DNA of 64,000 bases from Wenjunlia vitaminophila DSM 41686 (GTDB lineage: Bacteria; Actinomycetota; Actinomycetes; Streptomycetales; Streptomycetaceae): assembly GCF_000380165.1 (NCBI RefSeq), contig NZ_KB904662.1, positions 24,782 through 88,781 of the forward strand. Reading direction: 5' to 3'. Under the pieces are notes generated by a model that saw nothing but the letters and a program-made list of their open reading frames with translations, did no database searches and had not been told where the DNA came from. Each line of letters opens with the position of its first letter. Position 1 is the stretch's first letter. Position numbers and translations under genes: made by a program. This document shows, one piece after another, positions 25,845 to 33,556 of this stretch.

Positions 25845-26213
25845 ATGTCCACCATCCAACCAGTGATCGTGACCGCCAACCACGACGTCCTGCTCAGCTT
25901 CTACACGCAACTGTTCGGCGCTGAGCAGACCTTTCGGGTACCGGAGGAAGGACCGGCCTTCTACCTCGGCCTGCGCATCGGCGACACCGACCTCGGGCTG
26001 GTGGCCAAGGAGGACCCGGGGACAGGGGCGGCGTCGCGAATTCTGCTCAGCATCGGTGTGGACGACGTCGACGAGACGCTCGGCCGGGTGGTGGCGCTGG
26101 GCGGCTCGGTCCGCAGCGGCCCCAACGACATGCCGTGGGGACAGCGCGTCGCCCACATCTCGGACCCCGACGGCAACCCGGTGAACCTCACCCAGCCGAT
26201 CCCGGCCCGGTGA
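25845..26213 (+). CDS. VOC superfamily (glyoxalase/bleomycin-resistance-like) protein
   Basis: A 122-residue protein with the two-beta-alpha-beta-beta-beta layout of the vicinal-oxygen-chelate fold. It has an N-terminal VIVTANHDVLLSFYTQLFG, a central DVDETLGRVVALGGSV and a C-terminal HISDPDGNPVNLTQP, the typical ending in which DPDGN precedes the last metal or substrate strand. The ATG at 25845 follows CAGGGG; an in-frame ATG at 25785 would add a Ser/Pro-rich leader. Substrate unknown. It may also be a lyase, dioxygenase or resistance protein. Confidence 0.8.
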   Translation: MSTIQPVIVTANHDVLLSFYTQLFGAEQTFRVPEEGPAFYLGLRIGDTDLGLVAKEDPGTGAASRILLSIGVDDVDETLGRVVALGGSVRSGPNDMPWGQRVAHISDPDGNPVNLTQPIPAR

Positions 26214-26357
26214 CGCTGTTCCGGGCGCATGTGCTGGTCGTGGGCTGACGCGGGACAGACCACTGGCGACCCGCCCTCTGTGCGCTCGGCGGCGAGCCAC
26301 TCCCTCATCCGCTGCCACACCCGCTCGGCTATGGCTGCCCGCTGTTCCCCGCGAGTG

Positions 26358-26385
26358 ACGGGCGGCGCCGTACAGCGCCGCCCGT
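26358..26385. terminator. Hairpin between VOC gene and first STAND unit
   Basis: A perfect 11-bp inverted repeat (26358-26368/26375-26385) with a 6-nt loop lies 27 bp past the stop of the minus-strand STAND/TPR gene and also downstream of the plus-strand VOC gene. Probably bidirectional. Confidence 0.7.
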
Positions 26386-26411
26386 GAGGAAGTAGGGAGA
26401 AGTACGACAGC

Positions 26412-28397
26412 TCACCTCCCAGCCGTCCGCGCGACGTGCAGATTCCGGCGGATGACCGTGGTCATGGGGTGGTTGGGGCCGAGGACACGCAATGCGGCAC
26501 TGAGGGTGGCCTCGTACAGGGGGATGGCGCGGTCCAGGTCTCCGGCTTCCTGGTAGGCGGTGGCGAGGTTGTTGCGGCTGGTCAGGGTGTGGGGGTGGTT
26601 GGGGCCGAGGACACGCAATGCGGCACTGAGGGTGGCCTCGTACAGGGGGATGGCGCGGTCCAGGTCTCCCGCCCCCCGGTAGGCGGCGGCGAGGTTGTTA
26701 CGGCTGCTCAGGGTGTCGGGGTGGTCAGAGCCGAGGATGCGTTCGCGGTCGGTGAGGGTGGCCTGGTGCAGGGGGATGGCGCGGTCCAGGTCGCCCGCTT
26801 CCCGGTAGGCGCTGGCGAGGTTGTTGCGGCTGGTCAGGGTGTGGAGGTGGTCAGGGCCGAGGACACGCAATGCGGCACTGAGGGTGGCCTCGTACAGGGG
26901 GATGGCGCGGTCCAGGTCTCCCGCCCCCCGGTAGGCGCTGGCGAGATTGTTGCGGCTGGTCAGGGTACCGGGGTGGTCAGGGCCGTTGAGGCGGATGCTT
27001 GTCTGGTGTGCGCGTTCGGCGTAGGCGACGGCCTGCTGGTGCTGGCCCTGGCCACTGAGGAACCAACCGGTCCAGTCGAGGAGGTGAGCGGTGTCCTGGG
27101 TGTCCTGATCGGGTGTGGTGAGGCTGGTGTGGGCGTGGACGTGGGGGAGCAGAGCCCTCCAGCGGGCCCAGGTGCCTACGTCGGTTGCGGGATCGGTGGT
27201 GGGGAGAGCGATGTGCAGGAGGGCGGCGGCTCGCTCGCGGGCGTGTGTGATGGTGTCCTCGGTGTTGTGGGCGTTGGGGGTGCGGGCGACTGCCTGGACG
27301 AGACGGTGCACGCTGACGCTGTTCTCGGTGAGGGTGATCATGCTGTAGGCGGCCAGCGTCCCCAGCGCCTCATTCACCGCGAGCGCATCGTTGGCAGGGG
27401 CGGTGAGGACGTCTCGGGGGAGTCGGTCGGGGGCGAGCCAGGCCAGGACGGAGAGCATCGCGACTGCGAGAGGGGTGTGGGTGGCGATGGTCTCCAGGGT
27501 CAGGCGCCACGTGCGGGCGATGGTGCGTTCGTGCTGTCCGAGAACGGCGGGGGTGGCGTGGATCCGGGCCGGGTACTCGCGGAGCAACTGGTGGTAGTCG
27601 CTGGCGCTGATCTGATTCCGGGCGATGTACGCTCCGGCTTGCTCCAGCGCCAGGGGCAGGCAGCCCAGTTCCGTGGCCAGTTCGGTGAGGGCGGGGCGAT
27701 GACCGGGGGCGGTGTGACCGCTGGCACGGGCCAACAGGTCGGTGGCGGAGTCCAGGGTCAACACGTCGATGGCCACGGGGTGGGCCAGACGGTGCCATCC
27801 GACGGCGCGGCGGCTGGTGATCAACACTCGTCCGGCGTCCAACTGCCCCAGGTACGGCTCGAGGTCGGCGGGGTCCTCGACGTTGTCCAGCACCAGCAAC
27901 CAACCGGGGTGCGTCTGGAGCCAGGTCAGCGCCCACGTGACATTCGTAGCCGTGTCGGTGCCGGCCTGGCCGTGCAGCCGCTCAGCCAACGCGGCGAGGC
28001 CGGCGGTGAGGTTCTGCGGGCTGTCCGCGGTGATCCACCAGGTCAGGGTGTACGCGGAGCGGTGGGTACGGGCATAGTCCAGGGCGAGAGTGGACTTGCC
28101 CACACCACCGAGACCGTGAATGGCCTGGGTGATGACACTGTTTCCGTCGTGCACCGCCTCGTGCAGGAGAGCAAGGTCGTCATCCCGGCCCAGGATGGGG
28201 CCGTGGAACGGCGGAAGGTTGTGTGCGCCAGTTGTCGCCGGAACGGATGCCGCGGGCGGCAGGGACGGCATGGGCTGGTAGTAGTGGTAGGCGTCGCCGG
28301 TGTTCAGGGTGCAGGCTGAGCCGACGGCGGTGGACCTGGTGGCGTTGGCGTGGATGCCGCCCGGCGGTGGTGTGAAGGAGCCGGGCGGCGCGGTCAG
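26412..28397 (-). CDS. STAND NTPase (NB-ARC) with TPR repeats, unit 1; reached by probable -1 frameshift
   Basis: An NB-ARC-type P-loop NTPase with TPRs, 661 residues when counted from the frameshift point. The Walker A is GLGGVGKST, the Walker B is WLLVLDN, the sensor is VLITSRR, the GLPL-like motif is GCLPLALEQAG, and a winged-helix region follows; it ends in four 42-residue TPR_12-type repeats plus a cap. Such proteins act as signal-activated switches, several in phage defence. The frame has no credible start upstream of the P-loop: the first ATG (28271) lacks a ribosome binding site and would discard about 42 codons whose translation is conserved in unit 2. It is read in the -1 frame of the preceding ORF, whose stop it overlaps. 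Confidence 0.8.
   Translation of the reverse strand: MTAPPGSFTPPPGGIHANATRSTAVGSACTLNTGDAYHYYQPMPSLPPAASVPATTGAHNLPPFHGPILGRDDDLALLHEAVHDGNSVITQAIHGLGGVGKSTLALDYARTHRSAYTLTWWITADSPQNLTAGLAALAERLHGQAGTDTATNVTWALTWLQTHPGWLLVLDNVEDPADLEPYLGQLDAGRVLITSRRAVGWHRLAHPVAIDVLTLDSATDLLARASGHTAPGHRPALTELATELGCLPLALEQAGAYIARNQISASDYHQLLREYPARIHATPAVLGQHERTIARTWRLTLETIATHTPLAVAMLSVLAWLAPDRLPRDVLTAPANDALAVNEALGTLAAYSMITLTENSVSVHRLVQAVARTPNAHNTEDTITHARERAAALLHIALPTTDPATDVGTWARWRALLPHVHAHTSLTTPDQDTQDTAHLLDWTGWFLSGQGQHQQAVAYAERAHQTSIRLNGPDHPGTLTSRNNLASAYRGAGDLDRAIPLYEATLSAALRVLGPDHLHTLTSRNNLASAYREAGDLDRAIPLHQATLTDRERILGSDHPDTLSSRNNLAAAYRGAGDLDRAIPLYEATLSAALRVLGPNHPHTLTSRNNLATAYQEAGDLDRAIPLYEATLSAALRVLGPNHPMTTVIRRNLHVARTAGR
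26438..26990 (-). repeat. 126-bp tandem TPR-coding repeats, unit 1
   Basis: Four tandem 126-bp units encode 42-residue TPRs (consensus around GPDHPxTLTSRNNLAxAY). A 68-bp block is identical at 26476-26543, 26602-26669 and 26854-26921, so some units have been copied or homogenised recently while the one between them has diverged. Confidence 0.85.
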
Positions 28398-28403
28398 TTT
28401 GGG
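28356..28403 (-). promoter_or_regulatory. Probable programmed -1 frameshift signal, unit 1
   Basis: Reading the minus strand, the zero frame ends C_CCA_AAC_TGA: an X_XXY_YYZ slippery heptamer at 28403-28397 directly followed by the stop. Seven nucleotides later a perfect 10-bp GC stem begins (28389-28380 with 28365-28356, loop 14 nt). Slippage to the -1 frame reads CCC AAA CTG and continues without a stop into the NTPase/TPR protein. These are the three standard parts of a -1 frameshift site. Confidence 0.7.
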
Positions 28404-28843
28404 TGACCGTCCCTGCCCCCGGTACTGCCGGTGCCGGGGTGGTTGGTGATGGCGTCGCCTGTGGAGACAGCGCCGTGGATGGTCTGCGCGGCGACCGCGC
28501 GGTGTCCGGAGGCGGTGATGGTGGCGCCTCCCGGGTAGCCGCCCACCATGTGGGCCAGGTCGGCGGCCAACTCCTCGTCCCCCAGGAGCACCTTCTTGAT
28601 CTGCCTGCGTAGGGCGCCTTGGGCGTCTGCGTCGTCCGGTTCCTCGGCCAACTCCGCAACGGCACCTTCGACACCGGGTTGACTGCCAGGGCGGCCGATG
28701 ATCCGGTGCAGGAGCCGTTGCCCCAACGACACCGTCGCACCGGCGGGGGCGTCCTCGGCCTGGATGAGCACTGCCGTGCCGTGGGCGGTCACCACTGCGG
28801 TGACCTCACGCGTGATCTCCTCCGACAGAGCAACTGTGTCCAC
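28394..28843 (-). CDS. N-terminal sensor/effector-associated ORF of STAND unit 1
   Basis: A 149-residue ORF, mostly helical, then a short beta-rich segment (ATITASGHRAVAAQTIHGAV) like the glycine-rich repeats that precede the NTPase domain in single-ORF STAND proteins of actinomycetes. GTG at 28843 is preceded by GGAGGGAC, matching the start of the paralog at 32138. Alone it would end at the TGA at 28394; by -1 frameshifting at 28397-28403 it would be joined to the NTPase-TPR part, for a product of about 810 residues. About 60 per cent identical by eye to the paralog at 31683-32138. No catalytic motif is seen, so an adaptor or sensing role is more likely than a toxic enzyme. Confidence 0.75.
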   Translation of the reverse strand: MDTVALSEEITREVTAVVTAHGTAVLIQAEDAPAGATVSLGQRLLHRIIGRPGSQPGVEGAVAELAEEPDDADAQGALRRQIKKVLLGDEELAADLAHMVGGYPGGATITASGHRAVAAQTIHGAVSTGDAITNHPGTGSTGGRDGHPN

Positions 28844-29187
28844 CGCGGTCCGTCCCTCCCCGCACACCACTTTCCGGAGCAGTCTCCCCACCGCCACGGG
28901 CTGAAGTCATGTCAGCCAGAGTAGTTGCCGGAGCGTGTGTCCGTGACCACTACCTCACCCAGCGATGACTTCTTGAGGGCTCACACGCTGTGGGTGGTGG
29001 CTTCCGGTGCGGGCCTTGGCCGCGGTGAGTTTCTGCTGACGCGGGCGTAGGTTCCGGTTGGAGCCGCCTTGCTGATCGGGGCAGGGCACGGGGCTGCCGT
29101 TGTCCGCGATGCCCCGCGCTCGGCCACGGCTGCCCGCTGGTCCCGTGAGTGACGGGCGGCGCTCGGGGAGGTGAGAGGGGGGCCGGC
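28844..29187. other. Spacer between the two STAND units
   Basis: About 340 bp. The part nearest unit 2 (about 29117-29160) repeats with roughly 90 per cent identity the sequence found downstream of unit 1 (about 26331-26371), so both units carry the same 3' flank. A promoter for unit 1 should also lie here. No gene is recognised. Confidence 0.5.
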
Positions 29188-31686
29188 TCACCCGTCACCG
29201 GTCAGTGCGCGCTGGAGGATCTCGCGGAACACGGTGGTTGACGGGTGCTCGGGGCCCAGGACGCGTTCGGCGGTGCGGACGGTGGTCTCCAGCAGGGGGA
29301 CGGCGCGGTCCAGGTCCCCTGCTGCCTCGTAGGCGCTGGCGAGGTTGCCTCGGGTGATCAGGGTGAGGGAGCGGTCGGGGCCGAGGACGCGCTCACAGTC
29401 GGCGAGCACGGACTCGTACAGGGGGATGGCCCGGTCCAGGTCCCCGGCCGCCCGATGGGCGCTGGCCAGGTAGTCGCGGGTGGCCAGGGTGTTGGGGTGG
29501 TCGGGGCCGAGGAGGTGCTCGAAGTCGGCGAGCACGGATTCGTGCAGGGGGATGGCCCGGGCCGCGTCACCGGCCTTCCAGTAGGCAATGCCGAGGTTGT
29601 TGCGGCTGTGCAGCGTGTCAGGGTGGTCGGGGCCGAGGACGCGCTCGAGGTCGGCGAGGATGGATTCGTGCAGGGGGATGGCGCGGTCCAGGTCCCCGGC
29701 CGCCTGGTAGGCGCTGGCGAGGCCGCCACGGCTGGCCAACGTCTGGGGATCGCGGGGGCCGAGGACGCGCTCACAGTCGGCGATGACGGACTCGAACACC
29801 TCGATGGCGCGGTCCAGGTGTCCGGCGGCCTGGTAGGCGCTGGCCAGGTAGTCGCGGGTGGTGAGGGTGAGGGGGTGGTCGGGGCCGAGGACGCGGGCGC
29901 TGTCGGCGAGGACGGACTCCTGCAGCGGGATGGCGCGGTCCACGTCATCGGCGGCCTGGTAGGCGCGGGCGAGGTTGTTGCGGGTGGTGAGGGTGAGGGG
30001 GTGGTCGGGGCCGAGGACGCGGGCGCTGTCGGCGAGGATGGACTCGTGCAGGGAAATGGCGCGGTCCACGTCGTTGGCGGCGTGGTAGGCGCGAGCGAGG
30101 TTGTTGCGGCTGTTCAGGGTGTAGGGGTGGTCGGGGCCGAGGGTGCGGACGCTGTCGGCGAGGACGGACTCGTGCAGCGGGATGGCGCTGTTCGGGTCTC
30201 CCGCTGCCTGGTGGGCCATGGCGAGGTTGTTGCGGCTGGCCAGGGTGTCGGGGTGGAGCGTTCCGTGCAGGCGGGCGGCCGTGTGGACAGCACGTTCGCC
30301 GTAGGCGACGGCCAGGTCGGTCTGGCCCTGTCTCGCGAGGAACAGGGCCGTCATGCTGAAGAGCCGGTCGGTGCCCGGCGGGTCGTGACGGGGTTCGGTG
30401 AGGGCGGCGTGAGCGTGGATGTGGGGCAGCAGGGCCTTCCACCGGGGCCACGCGCCCAGGTCCACTTCGGGGTCGCCGTCCGGGAGCGCGGCGTTGAGCA
30501 GGGCGGTGGCGTGGTGACGGGCGGTGGTGACGGCGTCCTGGGTGCGGTGGGGGTCGTGAGGGTCGATGGTGCGGGTGGTGGTCTGGACGAGGCGGTGGAC
30601 ACTGACCGTGTCCGGGGTGAGGGTGATCATGCTGTAGTCGGCCAGCAGCGCCAACGCCTCGTCCACCGCGAGGACGTCCTGCCCCAGGACGGTGAGGACG
30701 TCGCGGGGGAGCTGGTCGGGGGCGAGCCAGGCCAGGACGGACAACAGGCGGACCGCCAGCGGGTCCTGGGCGGCGATGGAGTCCAGTGTCAGGTGCCAGA
30801 CGCGGGCGACGGTGGCCTCGTGCTGCCCCGCCCTGGCCGGGGTGGCGTGGATCCGGGCCGGGTGGTGGGCGAGGCGTTCGCGGTAGGTGGTGATGCTGAC
30901 GTGGTGCCGGGTGATGTAGGCCCCGGCCTGCTCCAGCGCCAGGGGGAGGTAGCCGAGGTCGGCGGCGAGCTCGGTCAGGGCCGGCCGGTGGTCGGGGGAG
31001 GTGTGGCCGCTGGCGCGGCCCAACAGGTCGGCCGCGGGTCCGGGGGCCAGAACGTCGATCCGGACGGGGTGGGCGAGGTGCCGCCATCCGGTGGCGCGAC
31101 GGCTGGTGATCAGCACGTGACCGGCGTCGAGCTGTCCCAGGTGCGGTTCGAGGTGTGCGGGGTCCTCCACGTTGTCCAGGACCAGCAGCCATCCCGGGTG
31201 GGTCTGCAACCAGGTCAGGGCCCAGGTGGCCTGGTTGGCCGTGCTGACGTGGGAGGTTGGTCGGGCTTGGAGGCGTTCGGCGAGCGCGGCGAGTCCCGCG
31301 GTGATGCGCTCCGGGCTGTCGGCGGTGATCCACCAGGTCAGGGTGTGGTCCTGACGGTGCGCGCGGGCGTAGTGCAGGGCCAGGGTTGACTTCCCCACAC
31401 CGCCGAGACCGTGAACCGCCTGGGTGATGACGCTGTTCCCCTCACGGACCACCTGGTCCAACCAGGCCAGCTCGGCGTCCCGCCCCAGGATCGGGGCGTG
31501 GGCGTGGGACAGGTTGTGCAACCCCCGAGGTGCCTCGACGGCGGCCGGGGACGGGGGAGCCGGGTGGTGGGTGACGGTGTCACCGATGTGGAGGGTGCCG
31601 GTCAGTGAGCCGATGGCGACGGAGCTGTCGGCGTTGGCGTGGACGCCGCCCGGTGCGGGTGGGGCAGGGCCGGGCGGCGCGGTCAG
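29188..31686 (-). CDS. STAND NTPase (NB-ARC) with TPR repeats, unit 2; reached by probable -1 frameshift
   Basis: Paralog of the unit 1 NTPase: 832 residues counted from the frameshift point. The order is a second beta-repeat segment (NADSSVAIGSLTGTLHIGD), the P-loop GLGGVGKST, WLLVLDN, VLITSRR, LGYLPLALEQAG, then a winged-helix region with HRLVQ, and eight 42-residue TPRs with a C-terminal cap. It has twice as many TPRs as unit 1, so ligand specificity may differ. The frame is formally open far upstream, but that stretch is the shadow of the preceding ORF; no ATG or GTG occurs between the slip site and a GTG about 16 codons before the P-loop. Probable signal-transducing or defence ATPase. 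Confidence 0.8.
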   Translation of the reverse strand: MTAPPGPAPPAPGGVHANADSSVAIGSLTGTLHIGDTVTHHPAPPSPAAVEAPRGLHNLSHAHAPILGRDAELAWLDQVVREGNSVITQAVHGLGGVGKSTLALHYARAHRQDHTLTWWITADSPERITAGLAALAERLQARPTSHVSTANQATWALTWLQTHPGWLLVLDNVEDPAHLEPHLGQLDAGHVLITSRRATGWRHLAHPVRIDVLAPGPAADLLGRASGHTSPDHRPALTELAADLGYLPLALEQAGAYITRHHVSITTYRERLAHHPARIHATPARAGQHEATVARVWHLTLDSIAAQDPLAVRLLSVLAWLAPDQLPRDVLTVLGQDVLAVDEALALLADYSMITLTPDTVSVHRLVQTTTRTIDPHDPHRTQDAVTTARHHATALLNAALPDGDPEVDLGAWPRWKALLPHIHAHAALTEPRHDPPGTDRLFSMTALFLARQGQTDLAVAYGERAVHTAARLHGTLHPDTLASRNNLAMAHQAAGDPNSAIPLHESVLADSVRTLGPDHPYTLNSRNNLARAYHAANDVDRAISLHESILADSARVLGPDHPLTLTTRNNLARAYQAADDVDRAIPLQESVLADSARVLGPDHPLTLTTRDYLASAYQAAGHLDRAIEVFESVIADCERVLGPRDPQTLASRGGLASAYQAAGDLDRAIPLHESILADLERVLGPDHPDTLHSRNNLGIAYWKAGDAARAIPLHESVLADFEHLLGPDHPNTLATRDYLASAHRAAGDLDRAIPLYESVLADCERVLGPDRSLTLITRGNLASAYEAAGDLDRAVPLLETTVRTAERVLGPEHPSTTVFREILQRALTGDG
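29225..30270 (-). repeat. 126-bp tandem TPR-coding repeats, unit 2
   Basis: Eight 126-bp units encode 42-residue TPRs plus a partial cap. Units are more diverged from one another than in unit 1, with conserved GPDHPxTLxxRNNLA and DLDRAIPLxESVLAD segments. Confidence 0.85.
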
Positions 31687-31692
31687 TTTGGG
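31644..31692 (-). promoter_or_regulatory. Probable programmed -1 frameshift signal, unit 2
   Basis: Same arrangement as unit 1. The slippery C_CCA_AAC is at 31692-31686, with TGA at 31685-31683. Six nucleotides on, a 10-bp GC stem forms between 31679-31670 and 31653-31644, with a 16-nt loop. The stem gains an outer C-G pair and loses an inner one relative to unit 1, keeping 10 bp. A block of 26 bases covering the heptamer, stop and 5' stem arm is identical in both units although the flanking sequence has diverged. Confidence 0.7.
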
Positions 31693-32138
31693 TGCGGGCC
31701 CGCCCCGTTGACGCCGTCGGCACGTCCGGCGCCGGGAGTGATGTGGACGGTGTCGCCGGTGGAGACGTTGCCGTGGATCGTCTGTGCGGCCACCGAACGG
31801 TCCCCGGAGGCGGTGACGGTGACGCCCGGGGCACCGGCGACCAGCCGAGCGATGTCCTCGGCCAGGGCGTCGTCGGCGAGCAGGGCCTTCCTGACCTGCA
31901 TGCGCAGGGCGGCCTGGGCGTCGGGGTCGTCGGGGTCGTCGGCGAGGTCCGCGACGGCGTCCTCCACACCGGGCTGCTCCCCGGGGCGCCCGGTGATCCG
32001 CCGCAGCACGCGCTGCCCCAGCGAGACGGTGGCGTCGGCGGTGGTGTCCTGGACCCTGGTGAGCACTGCCGCGCCATAGGCGGCGACGGCGGCGGTGACC
32101 ACCGGTGTGATCTCGCCCGACAGTGCGACCGCGTCCAC
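31683..32138 (-). CDS. N-terminal sensor/effector-associated ORF of STAND unit 2
   Basis: A 151-residue ORF with the same layout as its paralog in unit 1: a helical region containing VSLGQRVLRRITGRPG, an acidic segment, then VTVTASGDRSVAAQTIHGNV. The start is one of two consecutive GTG codons (32141 or 32138) after AGGAGGGGAC. The zero frame stops at 31683; -1 slippage at 31686-31692 would make a product of about 983 residues with the NTPase-TPR part. The short beta motif occurs again just after the slip site, so the frameshift sits inside one repeated structural element. No enzymatic motif is visible. Confidence 0.75.
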   Translation of the reverse strand: MDAVALSGEITPVVTAAVAAYGAAVLTRVQDTTADATVSLGQRVLRRITGRPGEQPGVEDAVADLADDPDDPDAQAALRMQVRKALLADDALAEDIARLVAGAPGVTVTASGDRSVAAQTIHGNVSTGDTVHITPGAGRADGVNGAGPHPN

Positions 32139-32141
32139 CAC

Positions 32142-32468
32142 GTTGCGTCCCCTCCTCGCGAACGAGCCCCCGGCGGGCCCGCCGTCCTGGGGGGCCGCAC
32201 CGGTTCTTCAGGTTAGCCGTGAACCGCGGCGTGTGGTGGCCGTCTCCCGTCACCCGCGGGGCGGTGGCTCCTGGCACCGCGGGTGCTGCCGCGTCCGGAC
32301 GGGGCACGCGGGCCGCGGGCCGCGGCGAACGGGGGGGGGTGGCGGTCACCCGATCGGTTCCGTGGCGTCGCGGGGCCGGCCCGGCGCTCCTAGCGTCGCT
32401 GGTGACGGGGTGCGGTCAACCGGTCGCGCAGTGAGAGCGCGCCCCGCGCCCCGGCCCTGGAGGCCGCC
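32142..32468. other. Divergent intergenic region
   Basis: About 330 bp between the divergent STAND unit 2 and the secreted-protein gene; it must hold promoters for both. A TAGCGT near 32391 is a possible -10 for the plus-strand gene. No other element is recognised. Confidence 0.4.
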
Positions 32469-33047
32469 ATGCGCGTCGTCACCACCGCCCGTCGAGTCGC
32501 CGTGCTCGCCATATCAGCCGGCTGCCTGGTGGGCGGGTGCCCGACCGCCGGGGCCGCCGAGGGCGACCAGGTGGTCATCACCCCGGCCGCGGTCCAGCCG
32601 GGCCAGGCGGTCACCGTCTCCGCCTCCGGGTGCGTCGCGGGCAGCGTCAACGCCAGGCCCCAGGCGTTCTCGGACGCGCTGGTGGACCAGGTGCTGCGGC
32701 TGGCGCCCACCGGCGAGCCCGGGACGGTCAGCGGAACGGGGGAGGTCAGCCCGGACGTCTCCCCGGGTACCTTCCTGGTCGAGGTCACCTGTGACCACCC
32801 GAACCAGGCGCCCAGCCTGCGGTCCACGCTCACGGTCACCGCGGAAGGCCCGCCCGGGGCCGTCTCCGTCAGTCCGGCCGGCCAGCCGGCGCGGCACGCC
32901 GCCCCGCCGGACCGGGAGGCGCGGGACGGTGGGTCGGGGGCGACGTCGCTCGGCAGGACCCTGGCGATGGCCGGGGGCTCGGCGCTGCTGGTCGGGGCGG
33001 CCGGGGCAGCGGTCTTCGCCCTGAACAGACGCTCCCGGGGGAACTGA
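32469..33047 (+). CDS. Secreted protein with C-terminal membrane anchor, function unknown
   Basis: A 192-residue protein. The N-terminus has a signal peptide (MRVVTTARRVAVLAISAGCL, cleavage likely after GAA near residue 30; a GGC near residue 24 might act as a lipobox). The middle is an Ig-like or beta-sandwich domain with two cysteines (SASGC and VTCDHP), then a Pro/Arg-rich linker, a hydrophobic helix (about residues 165-185) and a basic tail, NRRSRGN. This suggests a surface protein anchored at its C-terminus; there is no LPxTG sortase motif. The ATG follows GGAGG. I do not recognise a named family. Confidence 0.75.
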   Translation: MRVVTTARRVAVLAISAGCLVGGCPTAGAAEGDQVVITPAAVQPGQAVTVSASGCVAGSVNARPQAFSDALVDQVLRLAPTGEPGTVSGTGEVSPDVSPGTFLVEVTCDHPNQAPSLRSTLTVTAEGPPGAVSVSPAGQPARHAAPPDREARDGGSGATSLGRTLAMAGGSALLVGAAGAAVFALNRRSRGN

Positions 33048-33208
33048 GGCCGAGCGAGGGAACGGGCGCCGGCCGGCGGCAGCGGGGACAAACGGCCTCG
33101 GCGGCGGTCGGCCGGGAACGCGGTCGGCGGGAATACCTCCGCCCGTGCCGTCCCGGCTCCCGCGGGTGGGACGCCGGGCGGGAAAGGGCTGGCCATCCAG
33201 GAAAGGGC

Positions 33209-33242
33209 AGGAGCCCCGCACCGTGGCCGGTGCGGGGCTCCT
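33209..33242 (-). terminator. Terminator of the cold-shock gene
   Basis: A perfect 15-bp inverted repeat (33209-33223/33228-33242) with a 4-nt TGGC-type loop lies 21 bp downstream of the cold-shock stop codon. Confidence 0.85.
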
Positions 33243-33263
33243 TAGGAACTGCGCGAGGCGCGA

Positions 33264-33467
33264 TTACGCGGGGCTGACGTTCTCCGCCTGCGGGCCCTTG
33301 GGGCCCTGGGTGACGTCGAAGGTGACCTGCTGGTTCTCTTCGAGCGAACGGAAGCCGGACGCGTTGATCGCGGAGTAGTGGACGAAGACATCGGGACCGC
33401 CGCCGTCCTGGGCGATGAAGCCGAAGCCCTTTTCAGCGTTGAACCACTTGACGGTTCCGGTAGCCAT
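33264..33467 (-). CDS. Cold-shock domain protein (CspA family)
   Basis: A 67-residue single cold-shock domain that binds single-stranded RNA and DNA as an RNA chaperone. It has [15 protein letters not shown] (RNP1 as KGFGFI) and DVFVHYSAI (RNP2). The ATG at 33467 is preceded by AGGAGA and an A/T-rich spacer. As is common for csp genes, the upstream region is unusually AT-rich and structured, with repeats described separately. It is monocistronic between its terminator and a long divergent region shared with mqnA. Confidence 0.95.
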   Translation of the reverse strand: MATGTVKWFNAEKGFGFIAQDGGGPDVFVHYSAINASGFRSLEENQQVTFDVTQGPKGPQAENVSPA

Positions 33468-33556
33468 AAAAATTCTCCTAGGCACAGACGCTGGTTCCGC
33501 CTTGTGCGGATCCCAGATCGCTGCCGTTTTCGCCCCGCATCCAGAACCTTTTTGTG

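Noticed and set aside
26246..26412. Minus-strand stretch past STAND unit 1 that reads like protein (AAIAERVWQRMREWLAAER)
   Set aside because: No start codon with a ribosome binding site, it crosses the terminator hairpin, and the paralogous flank is out of frame by one base; at most a gene remnant.
28356..28403. Simple frameshift mutation (pseudogene) as the explanation for the split STAND units
   Set aside because: Both paralogs have the same split at the same heptamer with conserved stem and open downstream frames; independent decay would not give this. Independent initiation at CTG remains possible and is listed as a refuting result.
26438..30270. 126-bp repeats considered as a CRISPR-like or satellite array
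   Set aside because: They are in frame, code for TPRs, have no spacers, and no cas genes are nearby.
26436..31389. Long plus-strand frames opposite the STAND/TPR genes with regular repeats
   Set aside because: The periodicity only reflects the 126-bp TPR repeats of the minus-strand genes.
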